DNA of 64,000 bases, from positions 310,001-374,000 of the forward strand of contig JAOWBW010001120.1 of NCBI GenBank assembly GCA_026119855.1, written 5' to 3'. The DNA is from Campanula takesimana. Lineage: Eukaryota > Streptophyta > Magnoliopsida > Asterales > Campanulaceae. Shown here in pieces: positions 11,900 through 23,066 of the stretch. The notes beneath the pieces were generated by a model. That model saw nothing but the letters and a program-made list of their open reading frames with translations. It was not told the origin of the DNA and searched no databases. The translations under genes and the position numbers were made by a program. Each line of letters starts with the position of its first letter. Position 1 is the first letter of the stretch.

Positions 11900-14800
11900 C
11901 TAGGCCCAATCACTAATGTATCTAATACCTATGGACCTAACATGACCATCATGTTTAGCTTGAGGAAGTCCATTTGTCAGTGGATCAGCAATGTTATCAT
12001 CCGTTGGTACTTTGCATATCTTCACGTCCTCCCTCTCTACGATTTCTCGAATGAGATGAAAACGGCTAAATATGTGTTTGGATCTATGATGTGCTCTTGG
12101 TTCCTTTGCTTGAGCAATAGCACCATTATTATCTCAATAAAGGTCTATTGGATTAGCAATGCTAGGAACCACTTCTAATTCAGTTATGAATTTCTTGATC
12201 CAAACTGCCTCCTTAGCAGCATCCGATACAGCTAAATACTCAGCTTCCGTTGTAGAATCAGCTACTGTACTCTGCTTGGAACTCTTCTAACTTACAGCAC
12301 CACCGTTTAGCATAAACACAAAACCAGATTGCGATCTATAATCATCCTTGTCAGTTTGGAAGCTTGCATCCGTGTAACTCTTTACAACGAGATCATCTTA
12401 CAAACCTCCATAAATCAAGAACGAGTCTTTAGTCCTTCTCAAGTATTTAAGAATCGTCTTGACTGCTATCCAGTGACTCTCACTAGGATCTGACTGGTAT
12501 CTGCTCGTCATGCTCAAAGCACAAGAGACATCCGGTCTAGTACAAATCATGGCATACATAATGGATCCAATTGCCGAAGCATATGGAATTCCATTCATGC
12601 GTTCCCGCTCATCAGTTGTCTTAGGACACTGAGTCTTGCTAAGACCTTTACCATGTAAGACTGGCAGGTTACCTCTCTTTTGTGTTCTCTATATAGAACC
12701 TTTTAAGAACCTTGTCAATGTATGTACTTTGACTTAAACCAATCATCCTCTTAGATCTATCACGATAGATCTTAATTCCAAGGATGTATGCGGCTTCACC
12801 CATATCTTTCATTGAAAAACATTTTCCTAACTAAGTCTTTACAGACTGAAGTGTAGGAACATCGTTTCCAATGATTAATATGTCATCGACATATAGCACT
12901 AGAAATAGTCTACGCTCCCACTAATTTTCTTGTATACACAAGGTTCATTTTCATTCTTGATGAAGCCAAACTCTTTGACCGATTCATCAAATCGAAGATT
13001 CCAACTCCTTGAAGCTTACTTCAATCCATAAATGGATTTCTACAACTTGCATACCTTATTAGAATTTTCTGGATTTACAAAACCTTCAGGTTGTGTCATA
13101 TACACATCCTCAAGAAGATTCCCGTTAAGGAATGCAGTTTTGACATCCATTTTCCATATCTCATAGTCAAAATATGCGGCTATGGCAATTAAAATTCTTA
13201 TAGACTTGATCATTGCTACGGGTGAAAAGGTTTCATCATAGTCAATACCATGAATCTTCCTATAACCTTTCGCTACAAGCCTAGCTTTATAAGTATGCAC
13301 CTTTCCATCCATGTCAGTTTTCTTTTTGAAAACCCATTTGCATCCTATGGTTTTTACACCTTCTGGTGCATCTATCAAGTTCCAAACTTGATTATCATTC
13401 ATGGATTGGATCTCGAAATCCATAGCTCCAAGCCATTTATTCGAGTCAGGAGAGGCCATCGCTTCTGGGTAGGAAGTAGGCTCATCATTCTCAATGATTT
13501 CTACTTCGTTACTATCCGTTACGAGAAATCCATATCTCTCGGGTTCGGATCGTAACCTACTAGATTTACGATGAGTTTGTGTATCTTGAACAGGTTCCAC
13601 AACTCCTTGTGTAACTTGTTCAGATTCCGCTATCGGTTCAATGCTATTTTCGGGTTCTCGAACCTCTTCGAGATTAATTTTACTCCCACTGATTCCTTTG
13701 GACAGAACTCTTTCTCTAGAAATGTACCATGTCGAGAAACAAACACTTTGTTGTCCGTGCGGTTGTAAAAGTAATATCCTTTAGTTTCCTTAGAATAACC
13801 AACGAAAAACATTTATTAGATTTTGGTGCAAGTTTGTCAGAGACAAGTCTCTTAACATAAGCCTCACAACCCCAAATTTTCATGAAAAACAAACTAGGTT
13901 TTCTTCCATTCCACATCTCATATGGAGTCTTTGGAACCGATTTAGTTGGAACATTATTTAGTATGAACGCAACGGCTTCTAATGCATAACCCCAAAAGGA
14001 TAGTGGAAGATCAACTTGAATCATCATAGATCGAACCATAACCAATAAAGTCCGATTTCTCCTCTCGGACACACCATTCCATTGTGGTGTTCCGGGTGGA
14101 GTTAATTGTGAAAAAATTCCACAATCTTTAAGATGATTTTCAAATTCTTAGCTTAAATATTCTCCACCACGATCTGATCGAAGTACTTTAATAGTTTTGC
14201 CAAGTTGATTTTGTACTTCATTTTGAAATATTCTAAATATCTCAAAGGCTCACTTTTGTTCTTCATTAAGTAGACATAGCCATATCTACTAAAATCATCA
14301 GTGAATGTTATGAAGTAATGAAATCCTCCCCTAGCACTGCTACTTAAAAGTTCGCATACATCATTATGTATTAAGCCCAAAAAGTCACTTGCCCTTTCAC
14401 TACTCTTAGTAAAAGGTGTCATAGTCATTTTTCCAAGTAAACATGACTCACAAGTCTCATATGATTCAAAATCATTTGAGCCTAAAAGTCCGTCCCCATA
14501 GAGTTTTGAGATACGCTTCTCATTAATATGACCAAGACGGCAGTGCCACAAATAAGTATGATTTACATCATTAGGTTTAGATTTCTTATTTATGTTATAG
14601 ACATTATCATTATTTCCATTTTCAACATCAAGGACATAAAGGTCATTAAATGAATTTGTAGTACAATAAAGCATATCATTTAAATAAATAGAAAACCTCT
14701 TATTCTCAATAAGAAATCTATAACCTTCATTATCCAAGCAAGAAATTGAAATAATATTTCTACTCAAATCCAGAACGTAATAACAATTTTTCAAAACAAT

Positions 14801-15875
14801 AATTAATCCGCTAGGTAAAATGACTTCATAGGTTCCTACGGATAATGCAGCAACTCTTGCTCCATTCCCCACACGTAGGTCTACTTCGCCATCTTTGAGT
14901 AATCTCCTATTCTTTAGTGCCTGTACATTTAAACAAATGTGAGATCCACATCCGGTATCCAATACCCAGGATCTAGAAGTAGAAAGGAGAATATATATAA
15001 CATAGATACCTGAAGTAGAAGCAGTCCCACTGCCCTTATTCTTCTTCTTTTCTTCCATAAAAGCCTTGTAATTCCGTTTCCAATGACCAATCTCATTGCA
15101 GTGGAAACAAATTGCATCCTTTTGAGTGTCTACTTTAGCCACTACAGGAGCATTGGCAACATTTACCTTGTTTATCTTAGGTTTGACAACCTTTGCCTTA
15201 CCCTTACCTTTAGCCTTAGAGCCATTTTTTTCTTTTGACACCACAAGCACAGGAGAAACATATTTAATGATTTTCTTTTCAGCCTTCTTTAGCATCCCAT
15301 GCAACTCAGACAGTGTCTTATCCATACCATGCATATTATAGTTCATGACGAACTGATTATAGCTCTTTAGTAATGAATTAAGAATAAAATCAGTGGCCAA
15401 CTCAACAGAGATGAGATGGCCAAGACTCTCAAGATGCTCAAAGTAAGCCTTCATCTTCTAAACATGAGGGCCCACAGGCTGTCCATCACTCATCTTACAT
15501 GAGGTCAGAACAGCTATGGTGTCGAACCTTTCTTGCCTTGCTTGCTCTTGAAACATGTCTTTCAACTCAATGTTCAAGTCATAAGCTTCCAAGTGTTCCA
15601 GGGTCTTCTGAAGAGCTGGACACATGGCAGCAAGCATGAGACAACCGACCTCACGAGAAACTTTTGTGCTTCTTGTAGGCGCCTCTCTCTGCCCTAGGGG
15701 CAATGGCAGCAGGTTCCTCTTCAGGAACAGGCTCATCGAGAATGTACATCTTATCTTCATGCTTTAGAACAATTCTAAGGCTTCAGATCCAATCCGTGAA
15801 GTTAGCACCATTCTCTTGAAGCTTTTCCTTCTCAAGGATAGATCGCAACGATAGGGATTGATTATTTTGAGCCAT
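11900..15875 (-). pseudogene. Copia A gag-pol polyprotein, decayed
   Basis: Begins MAQNNQSLSLRSILEKEKLQ at 15875 and ends GHVRSIGIRYISDWA with TAG at 11900-11902. In order: gag with a zinc knuckle CFHCNEIGHWKRNY, whose last Cys is Tyr; protease LDTGCGSHIC; integrase with the H-H-C-C finger (HLWHCRLGH...CESCLLGK) and the first core Asp residues; RT (GCKWVFKKKTDMDG, KARLVAKGY, WKMDVKTAFLNG); and RNase H to about 11950. Breaks include an in-frame TGA soon after the start (15815-15820 region) and several frameshifts, for instance near 15456, 14150, 13810 and 13035. Cannot encode a functional polyprotein. Confidence 0.5.
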
Positions 15876-17361
15876 TATCTACAGTTTATAAAAACATATA
15901 TAAATATGTATTTGTACCAATTTTCATAAAGAGATTTATAATTATTGTATTTCACAAATACTCCCACTAAATTATATAACATTCATATACATCCAATGTA
16001 TATATAATTTAAATGGGCTATGATCCATATTTCACTTGACTTTGAGTCGGCTACAGCACGACTGCTCAAAACAAGTTATTTAGGTAGGTAACTTTTAGCA
16101 ATCATATCATATATGACTCTTAGATCCTTTCATGAGACTTCTTTAGACATTTTATGTCAAAAGCATGTTTTAGTCTCATCTTGTGCCTTAGGTCCAAAAC
16201 TGTTTTGATAACCCAATTAAATCAAACCATTTTAAACATATAGGAATCATTGTTTCCTCATCTTGCTCTTACAAAACAGAATTAATGCACTTCGCTAGGG
16301 CGTAGCCTACATTAAGACCATTTATGTAATCACAAGTGTTTTAATCATGGGTTGGCACATGACTTAAATTTTCAAAGAAGGTTCATCACATATAGCATAT
16401 AACACGTTTATGAGCACATAAGATAAACATGTCAAGCATCAAGTTTAGTCATTAAATTAATCTCCATTAATTTAAGCATGATATTTATGTGTCATTAGTT
16501 TCTCAATAATTATGAGGATGAGACTCTTTGAACTTTGGTCATTATCTCCAAATCAAGACAACAAGAAGTGCGGCCGAAACTAAGTCATAGGCATCCACAA
16601 TTCCGCACTAATTCAAAAAACTAAGAAAGTAGTCCATGTGGCCGAAACTAAGCAATAGATGGTCTCGATGAACGTAGGCCAATTGCATTCACAATTCCAC
16701 ATGGATCTCCAAACTTTGAATCAAGAACTTTGTTTCTCAATTTTAGCAATTATGAACTCTTCATAATTCTAACTTCGTTTTATCTTTGAATCTTTGATTG
16801 CGATCAAGTTTGAGAAACACAGTCTCGAGAACGGAGGATAGCCATCCAAACCTTGATCCAATCTTAGAATTCACAAGACTAAAACAAATAGGAGTTTCAA
16901 ACCACAAAATCCACCCTAAACCCTAGGCCCCCGCCCGCACCAGAACCAGGGGTCCGGGCGGGTCAGTGCCTAGGTCCGGTCGGACCTTCTGTCGAAAAAA
17001 AAAAAAATCAAAATTCATCTCAAAATTGTTTTCTCCAATTCAATTAGGACTTGGTGTTCTTGCTGATCAAATCACCATGATCATCAAAACCTTGAATAAA
17101 CCATTTATTCATGAATCTATAGATTATCAAAACTTTGATCCAATCAAAAATTGATAACCCAAACAATTTTATATCCACCATAATTTTATTGCGGTTGAGT
17201 AGTGCGATTAATGTTACAAAAACAATAAACCACATAGAACTCATAAATCACATAAAGCATCATGAATCTAAATTCAAATAGCAAGCCAACACATATAATC
17301 CAATTATATCATCAACATGTTGTTATTAAAATAATCATGATGAACGGGGCTCTGATACCAC
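15876..17361 (-). promoter_or_regulatory. Copia A leader and tRNA-Met primer-binding site
   Basis: The PBS is TGGTATCAGAGC on the minus strand (17349-17360), one base from the LTR, and matches the 3' end of initiator tRNA-Met as in most plant copia elements. The leader contains a CpG-rich cluster at 16926-16985 (GGTCCGGGCGGG, then GGTCCGGTCGGACC), a motif that resembles the one in the copia B LTR rather than copia A's own LTR. Confidence 0.5.
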
Positions 17362-17769
17362 TGTTGGGTTTAGAGAAAACATGCGCAGCGGAATAAAACC
17401 CAAAAGCCTAGATCCGATCAACATGATTAAATTAATATTGAGTTGAATTTAGTATACTAACCGTGATGGAGCTTTAAAATTTTTCGGATCTTGAAAACTT
17501 CGTTCTTCAAGACTTGAACTTCTCCAAGCTTTCTTCAAGTCTTGATCGCAGGAACACGAACTAGAAGATGATTAAGCAATCACCCTCTATGGATATCCAC
17601 ATGCGAACGAATATTAAGAACTCCTTCTTAATCTTGATTGTTAGATCCAAAAGGGGCTATATGATTTTATGAATTATTGATCTTGATTCTCAATTTTGAT
17701 CAATGAAATTTCTTATCTAAACAACTAGATCCATCCTCTACAATGGCTAGTGAAAAGATGTTTATATAG
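17362..17769 (-). repeat. Copia A 5' LTR, partial (408 bp)
   Basis: Starts TGTTGGGTTTAGAG and follows the 3' LTR closely up to GATGTTTATATAG, where the copia B LTR begins. The missing part would contain the motif cluster and U3 end. Confidence 0.5.
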
Positions 17770-19248
17770 TGTTGGGTTTCGTAGTAACATGCGCAGTGGA
17801 ATTAAGCATTAAAATTTTCATGAAACCTAAAGTCATAGATTCGTTCATATGATTATATCAAATACATACAATATGAATACTAGAATACTAACCCTTGATG
17901 ACTTTGAATTTTAGCCTTTGATCTTGGTGGAGAATTTGAAGCTTGATCACGAACAAGCAAGAACACGAACTTTGAAGATGATGAGCTTCACCCTCTAGCG
18001 GTATCCACAACACGAACGAATATCAAGGAGCTTCTTGATCTTGGTTGCTAGACAAAAATTGTTAAACACGTTTTCACAATTGTATGAACTATATGGAATA
18101 TAAATTGTGTTTAATTTTGTTCTTCAATCTAGGGATTTCTTAGAACAAAATAATTCTCTCAAAAACTATTTTGAAACTTACACAAACTTATGTACTGATT
18201 TTGGGTGAATTTAGGTTGTTTATATACTTGTAAGACCTATTCCAAATAGGTAACAAGTGTCTAAACCCGCAAGAAAACAGATTAAGGAAAGTTTTTGCCG
18301 AAACCGACTGGTCCGGCCGGGTATAGCAAGTGGTCCGACCGGACCCATCATGGTCCGACCGGGTCTTGGACTTGGTCCGCCCGGACCTCCCCTTTTCCAC
18401 TTTTCTTCCTCTAAATTCCTTAAATCCCCGAATGGTCCTTCGACCCAATATTCTAATATAGTCCTTTTAGGATTCGTTCTATTTTTGTGTGACCATCTAG
18501 GATTACACTAAGTTGGCAATGGGTTCAAACATGAAACCATAAGATATGATTAGGTTCTAGAAAGCCGTCATACCTACCCAAATAGTGTAACTAGATACAA
18601 GTTCGCATTCCTTTAGAATATGTCATAATCCTTTTGTCCATGATGTCATTGAATACAAGTCATGGTCAACAAGTCAACTTGTCTTTGTTCAATACTTTAT
18701 CGATTCTGAATATGTTGATAATCCAAATAACATTGATTCAATCAATTCATTTGAGTCCGGCCGAACATTTTCATCAACATCATTCCTACGAGAGGCCTAA
18801 GCTTGACATCTATCCGAAGAGGAACAAATCCATATAAGCTTATTATTCTTCCCTACATGAATCTGATTATGTCAATCATACCCTTTATAACCACCGGGTT
18901 AAAGGTAGCGTTTGAATATGTCAAACATAATGTTCATCAAGTGGAAGACTATAATAACTTCATGTCTAAGGATTCAAATGACATAACTAATATGAGATAT
19001 ATATATATGACATTGACCATGATATAGATCTCGTAAAGCGGGTCATGTCCAGTACCAAACAAGTACCCATAAATCTAACATGATCATCCCATGATCATTT
19101 AGCCTTTATACTAGTACCTAACAAGTACTAGGGAGATTATTATAAGTAAACATGAACAACAATAATAATCAAAACATATCTTTATTAATATGCATAAATG
19201 ATAAAAATTACAACGTTTATTAACGTGCCTAGGGCACCAATACCAACA
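17770..19248 (-). repeat. Copia B 3' LTR
   Basis: A 1479-bp LTR, TGTTGGGTTTCGT...ACCAACA, related to the copia A LTR by its ends and outer blocks. The TATA box is the complement of 18219-18226. Upstream of it at 18308-18386 are four CpG-rich motifs of the form GGTCCGACCGG(ACC). Next to the LTR lies the purine tract, the complement of ATCTCCCACTTGCCC. The five bases before it (TATAG) do not match those after the LTR at 36855. Confidence 0.5.
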
Positions 19249-19262
19249 ATCTCCCACTTGCC

Positions 19263-20752
19263 CTAGGCCCAATCTCCCATGTATCTAATACCCATGGACC
19301 TAACATGACCATCATGTTTAGCTTGTGGAAGTCCCTTTGTTAGCGGGTCCGCAACATTCTCAGTTGGTACTCTGCATATATTTACGTCTCCCCTATCAAT
19401 TATTTCTCGAATGACATGAAAATGCCTAAGTATGTGTTTGGATTTCTGATGTGCCCTTGGTTCTTTTGCTTGGGCAATAGCACCATTATTATCACAATAA
19501 AGGTCTATTGGATTAGCAATACTAGGAACCACTTCAAGTTCACTAATGAACTTCTTAATCCAAACAGCTTCCTTTGCAGCATCCGATGCAGCAATATACT
19601 CAGCTTCAGTTGTAGAATCAACGGTTGTACTCTGCTTGGAACTCTTCCATCTTACAGCTCCACCATTTAACATAAACACAAAACTCGATTGCGATCGACT
19701 ATCATCTCTATCAGTTTGGAAGCTTGCATCTGTGTAACCATTTACAACGAGATCATCTTCCATTCCTCCATAGATCAAAAAGGAACCTTTAGTCCTTCGC
19801 AAGTACTTAAGAATCGCTTTCACAGCCATCCAGTGATTTTCACCGGGGTCGGATTGATATCTACTTGTCATACTCAAAGCATAAGATACATCCGTCCTAG
19901 TACATATCATGGCATACATGATGGACCCAATTGCCAAAGCATATGGAACATCATTCATTTTCTCACGCTCATCTTTTGTCTTAGGACATTGAGTCTTGCT
20001 TAGAGAAACTCCATGTAGCACTGGCAAGGTACCTCTCTTAGAATTTTCCATGAAGAATCTCTAATGACCTTGTTAATGTATGTACTTTGGCTTAAACCAA
20101 TTAGCTTCCTAGATCTATCTCTGTAGATCTTATTGCCAAGAATATATGCGGTTTCGCCCATATCTTTCATTGCGAAGAACTTTCCTAACCTTTTACAGAC
20201 TGAAGTGTAGGAATGTTGTTTCCAATGAGCAATATGTCATCCACATATAAGATAAGGAATAGCACTATGCTCCCACTAATCTTCTTGTATACACAAGGTT
20301 CATCTTCGTTCTTGATAAAGCCAAACTCTTTGACTGATTCATCAAAACGGAGATTCCAACTCCTAGAAGCTTGCTTTAATCCATATATGGATTTCTGCAA
20401 TTTGCATACTTTAGAACTTTATTCAAAACCCTCGGGTTGTGTCATATAGACATCCTCTTGCAAATTCCCATTAAGGAAAGCGGTTTTGACATCCATTTTC
20501 CATATTTCATAGTCATGATATGGCAATGGCAAGAAAAATTTTTATAGACTTGATCATTGCTACGGGTGAAAAGGTTTCATTATAGTCAATACCATTAACT
20601 TGCCTATAACCTTTGGCTACAAGTCTAGCTTTGTAAGTATGCACCTTCCCATCCATGTCAGTCTTCTTTTTGAAGACCCATTTGCATCCTATGGTTTTTA
20701 CACCTTCGGGTGAATCAATCAAGTTCCAAACTTGATTATCTTGCATGGATTG
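19263..20752 (-). pseudogene. Copia B pol, RT to RNase H, 5' part cut off by element C
   Basis: The minus-strand reading starts inside RT (QSMQDNQVWNLID, GCKWVFKKKTDMDGK) exactly at the LTR of element C and runs through LYVDDILLIGNN, the palm YVDD motif. It then enters RNase H (YTDASFQTD, STTEAEYIAASDAAKEAVW, YCDNNGAI) and ends GIRYMGDWA at 19263. Breaks are seen near 20510 and 20180 and by a stop before 20051. The last 262 codons are open. The gag, protease and integrase are absent here and must lie across the insertion or in the gap. Confidence 0.5.
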
Positions 20753-21748
20753 TGTAGATACCCCGGGAAACCACAACTTTGGCTAGAGCGGTGAGTTATC
20801 CTAGGATGTCTAACTTGTTTTTAGAGTCGCCACCTATGTTTTGAGGAACATAAGAAAAACCTATTGATAATAGCCTAAGTTTGATTACGAAAGCAGAGAT
20901 TCTTTGTTTTGAGGTTCGGGGGTTAGATTACGAGATGGGAAGTGCCGAAACACCCATCTCGCCCAACTAAAGTTGGTCTTGCTTTATCAAAATCTACATG
21001 AATGATAAACGTTCTTCTTCTTCTTTAAATCATAAAAAGGGGTTTAAAATAGAGTTTGGAATGTAGGAGATAACTCCTTAACCAATCCTCAATGAGATGA
21101 GGTGATCATTAGAGTCATGTCCCAAAATGATTTGGGTGATTGCACTTTGATAATACAAAAAAGATAGAGAAAAGAGATGAAGTTGAGAAAGGGAAAGAAG
21201 TAGCTTTACCTAGACTTCAAGAGACTTCAAACACTCCTTGTTGAATTACTTGGAGAAATCCTTTGGAGAATGTGAGATTGAGAGCCAAAAGGTCCAAGGT
21301 CTAAGGTTTTTGGTCAAAGTTTTTGTATCTCTTTTTCGGTCCTTGAAAATGGAGGTAAAGAGAGGTTTTTATAGGTGAAAGAGAGGTGTTTTTGGTGCCA
21401 AAACTCAGTCACCAAGAAATCCTTCCGGGCAAAATCCTGTAAATTGAGCAAGGGAGAGAATCTTGGCCAAAAATCTGTAACTGACGCCCAGAGGCGCGCG
21501 CTTCCTGCTTTGGAGGCGGGAGGCGCGCGCGTCTGGCTCCTCCCGTCGGAGGCGCGCGACTCAGAGAAGGCAATTTTGACAGAATGGACTAGAAAGTCAG
21601 CCCTGTTATTCAGTTTAGTCCTTGGACTTAACGAAGTCAGTCAGGAACTTAACGGAAGTGATAGAAACTAACGAGAAACACTTAAAATGGGGAGAAACAC
21701 AAGATCAAATGTGCAATCGGGGTGAGCGGTCCAAGTCGGGTGTCTACA
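20753..21748 (-). repeat. Element C 3' LTR
   Basis: A 996-bp LTR; in sense (minus) it starts TGTAGACACC and ends GGGGTATCTACA. The TATA box TATAAAAA is the complement of 21366-21373. About 110-195 bp upstream of it are three GGCGCGCGC-type motifs (21492-21500, 21522-21536, 21550-21558). The outer flank is copia B RT codons; the inner flank is a GAGGGGCTC purine-rich tract. Confidence 0.5.
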
Positions 21749-21957
21749 GAGCCCCTCGGCGACGTGGATTGCAAAGCAAAACGCGTCGACGAAAGTTAAA
21801 AACACCCGCCGAGGACATTACCAAGAAAAAGCAAAGACTCGATGAAAGCATAAATTTGAAATTGCGAGAGATAGTGGTGCGCTCCCTGTGTGAGCGGCTT
21901 TTATTGATAGAGGGGGTGGCATGATCCGTTAGGTGAACCTGCCGGATGAATATGTTG

Positions 21958-22493
21958 AATGAGGCCGTTAGTGAACCTTTTGAACGAGGCCGTTAGTGAA
22001 CCTTTTGGAGAGGCCATTAGTGAACCTTTGAGGAAGCCGTTGGTGAACCTTCGGAGAGGCCGTTAGTGAACCCGTTGATGAGGCCGTTAGTGAACCTTCG
22101 GAGAGGCCGTTAGTGAACCTTTGAGGAGGCCGTTAGTGAACCTTTGAAGAGGAATCCGTTAGTAAAATCCGTTGATGAGGCCGTTAGTGAACCCTTGAAT
22201 GAGGCCGTTGGTGAACCTTTGGAGAGGCCGTTAGTGAACCAGTTGATGAGGCCGTTAGTGAACCTTTGTAGAGGCCGTTAGTGAACCTTTGAATGAGGCC
22301 GTTAGTGAACCTTTGGAGAGGCCGTTGGTGAACCTTTGTTGACAAATCCGTTAGTGAAATCCGTTGATGAGGCCGTTAGTGAACCTTTGTAGAGGCCGTT
22401 AGTGAACCTTTGAATGAGGCCGTTAGTGAACCTTTGGAGAGGCCGTTGGTGAACCTTTGTTGACGAATCCGTTAGTGAAATCCGTTGATGAGG
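21958..22493. repeat. Tandem repeat in 3' region of element C
   Basis: About 25 units of 21-26 bp of the form GAGGCCGTTAGTGAACCTTTG with variants (CCGTTGGTGAACC, AATCCGTTAGTGAAATCCG). The right half is a higher-order repeat: a block of about 122 bp (22249-22370) is repeated at 22371-22492. It occupies the hypervariable 3' untranslated region of a Tat element. Confidence 0.5.
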
Positions 22494-22837
22494 TATTGCT
22501 TTTGAAGTCTCGTGCCACTTGGAGTCACACTTGACTTTTTGAATTGTGGGGTGCGGGCACAGTTGACCGCGACCAGAAAAATATTCCTGCTGGGGATGAA
22601 ATGTTAAGATTGGCCCTTGAGGGGGTATGTCACCCATGACAGAACTTAGGGAGTTTGGAATCTGGAGAAGGACATCCTACTTTTGAGTGGGAGTTTCTAT
22701 CCTACTTTCAATCTTTGACATGCCTTAAGGGCGGACCAGGAGAAGGTGTGCCCAACTGGGTGTCCGAGGACCGGGGCTGTGTCTTGATTTAGGCTGGAGA
22801 TCTCTGGCAAAGCCTTTTTTGAAGTGATCTAGACTTG

Positions 22838-22972
22838 GGAGGCGCACTCTTTCCTCTGTAGGCTTGGGACGCGCGCGCATTTCAGACCGCTGGCAGGTGG
22901 CGCGCGCGTCTGGGAGGCGGAATTCCGGGCTTGACATTTGCTGGCCAAAAGAACCCCCAACAGCTATAATAT
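22838..22972 (+). promoter_or_regulatory. Putative promoter of the antisense ORF in element C
   Basis: Three CpG-rich motifs lie on the plus strand at 22838-22920: GGGAGGCGC, GACGCGCGCGC, GGCGCGCGCGTCTGG. A TATA-like TATAATAT follows at 22965-22972, and the ATG of the antisense ORF is 95 bp further. The 15-mer GGCGCGCGCGTCTGG (22899-22913) occurs identically in the element's own LTR at 21522-21536. The layout copies that of the LTR promoter. Promoter activity is inferred. Confidence 0.5.
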
Positions 22973-23066
22973 CATCTTCTGTTCGACCACTTGATTCTCA
23001 CAGCTCCTTTCTACCATTTTTGAACATCATATTATTGCTTAACTTTGCTTGTGATCAACATTTTCC

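Larger units (their letters stand above)
10499..17769 (-). mobile_element. Copia A, Ty1/copia LTR retrotransposon, 5' LTR truncated by copia B
   Basis: Reading on the minus strand the order is: partial 5' LTR (17362-17769), PBS complementary to initiator tRNA-Met (17349-17360), leader, one gag-pol reading frame in the copia order gag-PR-IN-RT-RH, purine tract (AGTGGGATAT next to 11885), and 3' LTR (10499-11885). The first 140 bp of the two LTRs differ at about ten sites, so this is not a recent copy. The remainder of the 5' LTR is not found in the window. Confidence 0.5.

Noticed and set aside
17349..17360. Possible tRNA gene near GCTCTGATACCA
   Set aside because: Only 12 bp match the tRNA-Met 3' end and they lie at the exact primer-binding position; no cloverleaf.
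21958..22493. CRISPR-like regular repeat array
   Set aside because: The units are contiguous tandem copies without unique spacers, in a plant retroelement 3' region.
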